Shown here one piece after another: positions 58,404 to 64,000 of a stretch of 64,000 nucleotides of DNA. The notes under the pieces are model-generated. The model saw nothing but the letters and a program-made list of their open reading frames with translations, was not told where the DNA came from and ran no database searches. The number at the start of each line of letters is the position of its first letter. Position 1 is the first letter of the stretch. The stretch is from Schistosoma mansoni (taxonomy: Eukaryota; Platyhelminthes; Trematoda; Strigeidida; Schistosomatidae). The stretch is taken from contig NC_031495.1 in the NCBI RefSeq assembly GCF_000237925.1, positions 14,829,749 to 14,893,748 of the forward strand, read 5' to 3'. Made by a program: the position numbers and the translations under genes.

Positions 58404-60189
58404 TATCATAATTCCATTTTTGATTATCTTTAAAACATTGAATTATTCTGTTTTTGTTTTTAAATTTTTTTTATTGATAAGTACTCCTACCGTAAGATGT
58501 TGTGCTTCATTTTATTTAGATGTTAAACCTTGTCATACTACTATCTTATCATCAAATAGATTCAAAGGATATGAACCACTCACATCATTTGCTGAGTTGA
58601 AACACAATTATTTTATATTCCATTATAATCAACCCGCTTATTTATTAAATAACGACTTATATATATATTGTATTGAGTAAAACTTTCATTCAGAAGAACG
58701 CTTTTTCTCACCTGAGATAAAATTTACCAGAAAATACAACAAACAAGTAGGAAAACAATCGAGTTTTTTCATACAACATTACACATTCTGTATATTTTGT
58801 GTATTTTGTTTATGGACGATCAGTTCAGACCACTAATTCCATCTTTAAGTCTTTCAAGAATTGTGTACTTTAAGTGTTTGTTATCGTTGTCAATGTCATT
58901 GTATTTACCATTTAAATATTCTGATAAATCTTTTTCTTCTTAATAACAATGAATTTCATTTATTATTGTTAAATGTTGACAAGAAGTATCACATATTGTA
59001 GACTAATTTCTTGAAAGTTCATTTTTCCCACCATGCTAAATATTCATTCATTTATCAAATGTCTTTTTTTAATTTTCATTATCACTTTTCTCCACCGATA
59101 TTTCAGTATTTTTACTCGGTATCATTGAGGCTTTTCAATATTTTCATCATTATTTCATATAATGCTTTTCTTATTATAGTATATAAATGGAAAGTGCAGT
59201 CGAAACTTTGGGTCGAGATCATCCCGTTTTTGTTGAGCGGTCGTTGTAATTTAATTTTGATGTGTATGATTTCGATATAAGAGTATAGTCAGATATTTGA
59301 ATGAGGAAATCAAGCACGGATAGAAAGCTTTTGGTGAATAACCCGAATGGAAATATATACACGCACTTATTCATTAGGATAGAAAATTGAGTTAAACTTC
59401 AAGCCAATATGGTATATCTGTCAACCTCGGATAATTCAGCTAAATCCTAACCAATAGCGTGCACTCATTAACAGCTCTCATCATTTGATCATGAGCTGAT
59501 ATATCTGACCAGCTCAGACTATCATATTTCATTCCCGAAAAATATGTTTGGCTTTTTAGATCCGACTGCATGAATTAAGGTGGGGGCACATCAGATCTCA
59601 ACTTTTTCAATGTTCATTAAGTGTATCACAACCAGCACTTTCTGGTATTTTTCCGTCCATTTTAGTAGACGAGCGATAGATATTAGCATGTAATTTCCAT
59701 TTTGTGTTACTCATCTGAGATTTTGTCCTGAACTTTACTAACATATTTATTTTAGGGTAGTTGCATATAACTTCAACCAAAATTTCCCAACTGTTACAAG
59801 TATTAGTCACACATTACTAAAGCTGTGATTTTGAAATTCAAATCTTTTTCTGGATTATCATAAAGAGTTATATAATCAGTCCAAAATAATATACTTTTAT
59901 GTCATTCACAGAACTTATTTAAACATATCAAGGTCTTCAAGTCAAAGTGCAATTTTCAATAGTTATTTTAATGAAGAATGAAATTTATCTTCTAAAATAA
60001 CTAAAAAAATATACCGCTATGCAACTACCATTTCTGATCACTTGATTCGTAGATGCAATTTAGAATTTTCTTTTACAACATTGCAATGATTTCTTCAAAA
60101 TTAAAATAGTCCTGATATCCTTACACCAAGTATGTATAATAGTTTATGCAAACTCACTCTGTATTTCATTTTGTTATGTATTTGACCTA
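58404..60189. other. 3' flank of the DDHD1-type gene
   Basis: Very AT-rich. It should begin with the 3' untranslated region; I do not commit to a polyadenylation site. Frames at 58420-58680 and 59011-59280 look like composition-driven open stretches, not genes. Confidence 0.4.
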
Positions 60190-60600
60190 GGCTGTAGCCA
60201 ATTGTTATGACTTGATCAAGGTCGTCGCTGATTTGTTATGACCTTACGAATTTAACAAGGACGTAATCCGCGTAAATTATTCACCAATAGAATACGCCTT
60301 CTACGACCTTCACGCTGTGACAATGACGTTCGATTAATATGAGTAATCTAGCGTCCTTATTGGTCCTTATCCGCCTAACCCGTCCACTCGAGTCCAAAAC
60401 ACCAATAACAGCTGCTGTAATGCGAATCGTTTATTTCAAACATACTTTGTCTATATACCAAACAGGCAGACCACACCATAAAATAGAAAATAATATTTGT
60501 ACAAAATCAAGCCAAACGTGGCTGGAAGCGTGGGAAACAGTACTCAATAAACCGAGTATAATTTAGGAACAATAAATCATATAATAATAATCAATAGGTC
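60190..60600. repeat. unidentified repeat-like segment, possibly an LTR
   Basis: A segment with more balanced base composition inside AT-rich DNA. It holds internally repeated TTGTTATGAC (60201 and 60233) and AATAAACCG near 60545. The form recalls LTR-type sequences of schistosomes but I cannot define ends or a duplication. Old and non-coding. Confidence 0.25.
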
Positions 60601-62324
60601 AAAATGAAGCTAGTAATAAGATGAATATAGACATAGATAATCCAGTTACTGAATAGTTATACCATAGGAATATAAATAGATTAATAGTCTAATAAGAAGT
60701 CCCGTAAGTTATCAGTACTTACTTTTTTCCTAGTATATAACACATTTCTAAGTTATTCTTGTTAAGAAATCATTTCACTGTTCCAATATCCAATACACAT
60801 TAGTTTGTAAAATCTAATCATCAATTGTTGTCATTCGACTAACATTTTACCATTCTATAGGCGCATAATCTTAATAATGCAATAATTAGTACATCTGTAT
60901 ATCATTTCTTATAAAAGATTTCATAAAAGATATTTTTCATAATACTTAAGAATCTATCTTGAAAAGTATATACCACTTTCTCCGGTTTCTACAGTAACAT
61001 TTATGCATATTCTCAGCTTGCTTCTTAATTACATGCTTATATTGTGAGGGGGGGAATCATTTTATATTGTAGTATCAGTTTATATGTTAAGCCCATATAC
61101 TTTATTCTAGCTTCTGGCCAAGCCAATTCGCCTATCCATTATGAGTCATATTTTGATCTTGGTAATTATTCGCTTAACAACCTTGACTATTTTTTTATAT
61201 GAGCGTATGTGTATGCACACCTCGTATCTTATTCATCATGTCTGTCATTCATTTTTGTCTGAGTATAAATATTGATTAATGCTTGCTTATAGCGAGTTGG
61301 CTTACCAGCCATCTCCATTGCATGTCATTTTCGCTTCGTTTGCTTTTATTCGCTTCATCACTCTGATTCCCTAGCCAGACCAATGAGTATAGAAATTATA
61401 TGTATTCTAAATCCATTCTCGTATTTGACTTATTTAACTCCGTTATTCACTAACGCGGATAAAGTCATTTATTACATACGAGGATAGACAGTATGTACGA
61501 TCAAAAAGGAATCAGATTTACGGCACAACAATATAATAATTATTATCATTATTACTATTACTATTGTTATGATTATTCATTGGAAACAATTTTCTAATGA
61601 TGATATTTATATGATCTTAATTACGATAAAACTTTTACCAATCTCTCTTTTTTTCCATCTTTAAATGTTTATAATTTGCATTCCAATTCTTAATGTTTCT
61701 TTATTGTAGGAAAAATAAAATATTTTTCCATTTATTTTTTTTCCTTTAAAACTTACAATCATATTAGATGTAATTATTATTTGAATAAGAAATTTTCTCT
61801 CTATTTTCTAAATTTTTTTTAAAAAAGCAGAGAACGACTTTTTTCTCGATGTTCACCCTTTCCTTTTTTTTAGTTGTTCATACAGATGGTGTGTATACAC
61901 AAGGGTTAATTGCCCAGTTTTGTATAATTTCTGAAATATAAAAAAAGTATGATAACCAAAACAAAACCTAACTGTTTTTATCTAAGTTTATTTTCTACAA
62001 GGTATATATGAGATATATTCGAAAGAAAATGTAGAAATAATACTAGTGATTTACCATTGGATTATCATTAAATAGTGCTAAGTTGTTATGTTTTCTATCA
62101 TACTGACATACTGATGTACATTTACCGAATGAACCTATTGTCTTATTACATAGTTTAAACACAAGTTCCTATACTTTATATTACATGGAACACACTAATT
62201 TGTTTAATTTACGAGATATATTTTTTATTAAATAAACCACAATTGTTATTTACAATCAATCCAACTAATTTAGGAGTGAATTTCAGTCTAATTTAACTGT
62301 TAATCTAGTAGGGACAGTCTTATT
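60601..62324. other. AT-rich intergenic DNA
   Basis: No gene or mobile element recognised. Imperfect ATT-type simple sequence around 61520-61580. Confidence 0.4.
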
Positions 62325-63100
62325 GGCGAGACTATAATCTGTGGATGACCTTTGAACGAATCTTGAGTGACCTTGAGAAATATTAGCCAATCAGAAGGCA
62401 GTTATTATAGAGTAAAGATATATTATTTAACACCAAAGAATTAGAGTGAATACACTTTTTTTTACATGATCCAAAAATTTCTCAAGGTTAGAAAGAGGTT
62501 CAAAGGTTTTAAAAATGTAATGCATAAGGTAGAGGAACTCATCCATATGGCTCCATAATACTCGGTCTCTGGAGCCATGATAAGGTCACAAAAACTGTCT
62601 CATCCTCGACCACATAGCTTCAGCATTGTTTGCATGAACTCCTGTTGCGTGAGTTTGTCATTTTTGTTGCGCATATATCCTTACAACACTCATATCTCTG
62701 AACACCTTAAGCTTCAGTAACATCTGCGAATATTGCAGCCAATAATAGTGGTGCCTTTATTATACAGTTCACAGCAATTATTATAATTTGCTTTAGTCTC
62801 AATCTGGATCGAGAGAAAAAAGTTCCCATTCTAGAAGACTTCTTCCTCTAACATTTATTACATCGAAAGATAACATCATCAGGATAGTCTTCGCAAGGTC
62901 TATAAGTCAATTGATTACCGCAATTACAAATAAAAGAACTTCTTAGTAGTCCTATTTATTGTAGCCGCTTAATTATCACGTTTTCTCTAAAATCCTCTGT
63001 GAACCGATTGTATATGGGCATCAGGTACTGAAATGGACTCTGTGACCTTGAAATTCCTCAAACCCTTCTGATTGGCTCGTCCATAAATCATAGTCTCGCC
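62325..63100 (-). mobile_element. Merlin-superfamily DNA transposon, internally deleted
   Basis: Terminal inverted repeats of about 21 bases: GGCGAGACTATAATCTGTGGA at 62325 and GGCGAGACTATGATTTATGGA as the reverse complement of 63080-63100 (18 of 21 match). The 8-bp duplication GTCTTATT flanks both sides (62317-62324 and 63101-63108), the length known for Merlin. On the minus strand decayed transposase peptides appear: a zinc-ribbon stretch FRCNKC near 62850, GTFFSRSRLRLKQIIIIAV near 62815-62770, and near 62640-62540 THATGVHANNAEAMWSRMRQ then LWSHMDEFLY. These are the ends of an IS1016/IS1595-like DDE transposase with the catalytic middle deleted and several stops. Non-autonomous remnant, 776 bp. 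Confidence 0.85.
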
Positions 63101-63108
63101 GTCTTATT

Positions 63109-64000
63109 TATTGGTAAAATAAGCAAGCATGTAGTATACAATGAATTCCAGTAACATAACATGAAATGCTGTTGTAGAACGTAATTCCCATGATCACTTT
63201 TAAATCTTGAGTGATTTCTGTGAATGTAATATCTTTGATATGTCAAGGGAAGCCAGGAACACACAATATTTTAAGGTGATATTGTAGTGAACAAGAACTA
63301 GGGTGGGGACAATCGAATGTATTAGAGCGCAAAATTACAGAATATCTCACTAAAATCTGACAACCATACAGTAAACAGTTAATTTGCAAACCATCAATCA
63401 ATTGTCTTAATCTTGACCGTGCCTTCTGCAAATATCAGTGCATAGTTTCCGATTATTATTGTTCATGCATTTTCATACCAAGTGCGTTTCGTTTTCGATC
63501 TTCTACTGAAATACATTCAATGCCCGACCATTATTATATACTACTTATGTGGATATAAGTAGCTAACACTACAATATAATAAGCGAGATCCAAATAAAGC
63601 TCATCTATTCTAAGCCACTAGGTTATACACCTAGCCAAAGTCGATGCCTGTATCTTAATATGCATGAATTGTGAATATATATTTACCTGACACTTTGACG
63701 GTACGGCTTCTGCTGAATTTTTTTCTTCCTCTTTATCGTTAGATTGACCAAACATTAGAAGCGAGTTAATCAGTGTTTAAATATCATTGAATATCATTAG
63801 ATATATCTTTGATTATATTGATTATGGTCTTTGATGAAAAATCCCTTGATTAGGTTATATAAAGAACAACATGTAAAATGTAGCGTTTTTCCACCACACT
63901 TTCTGTTCGCTATGTTGTCACCCTCGGTCGATTTCAATTTTATACTATACTCGTAATTTTTCGTATCAGCAAAAATTGAAACTTGGTCAACATCATATTG
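63109..64000. other. unassigned sequence at window end
   Basis: No gene supported. The 62-codon minus frame at 63243-63431 has no recognisable product. The block 63190-63470 is somewhat less AT-rich and may be a dispersed repeat. Confidence 0.35.

Noticed and set aside
58420-58680. Separate gene downstream of DDHD1
   Set aside because: Open by composition only, begins without splice or start context and lies in the expected 3' untranslated region.

Overview
The window reads as blood-fluke (Schistosoma) nuclear DNA. It is AT-rich. Three host genes with GT-AG introns sit among RTE- and CR1-clade LINEs, a Penelope-like element, gypsy-type fossils, tRNA-derived SINEs carrying a hammerhead ribozyme, and a Merlin DNA transposon, a mixture typical of schistosomes. 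Species is not decided. All family assignments come from recognising translated motifs, not from a database search.

Left part (1-12950) is almost wholly mobile DNA: a gypsy-type pol fossil on the minus strand at the window edge, an RTE LINE (about 1650-7795) whose 5' region holds a Penelope-like element (1810-4566, 12-bp target-site duplication) and whose endonuclease region holds a GC-rich insert (5223-5812), a CR1-like LINE (8105-10400), then quiet AT-rich DNA. Host genes begin with a PIGL-type GPI de-N-acetylase (12953-13665, plus) and a RING-finger protein resembling RNF168 (18408-17535, minus), with decayed RTE copies before and after the latter and a nearly full CR1 LINE at 21545-24770.

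Middle part (25321-38476) is dominated by a very large, nearly identical inverted repeat: arms 25321-27862 and 35566-38476, with a 7.7-kb spacer that contains gypsy-type gag and pol fossils, a CR1-like RT fragment and a SINE.

Right part (39613-58403) is one gene in eleven visible exons, a DDHD1-type intracellular phospholipase A1, 849 residues in a single continuous frame across ten introns. Its introns carry LINE pieces, at least five hammerhead SINE copies and one clean RTE insertion with a 13-bp duplication. The last 5.6 kb is AT-rich, with an unidentified repeat near 60200-60600 and an internally deleted Merlin transposon with an 8-bp duplication at 62325-63100.

The three host genes do not form a functional unit; PIGL and DDHD1 both act on membrane phospholipids, but nothing in the sequence links them. 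Points most worth checking: the giant inverted repeat, a candidate 27-nt intron, an intact hammerhead core in a sense-strand SINE inside a host intron, exon starts that would be in frame with the 3' AUG of the schistosome spliced leader, and three RTE copies that each lost the RT catalytic box through an in-frame junction.
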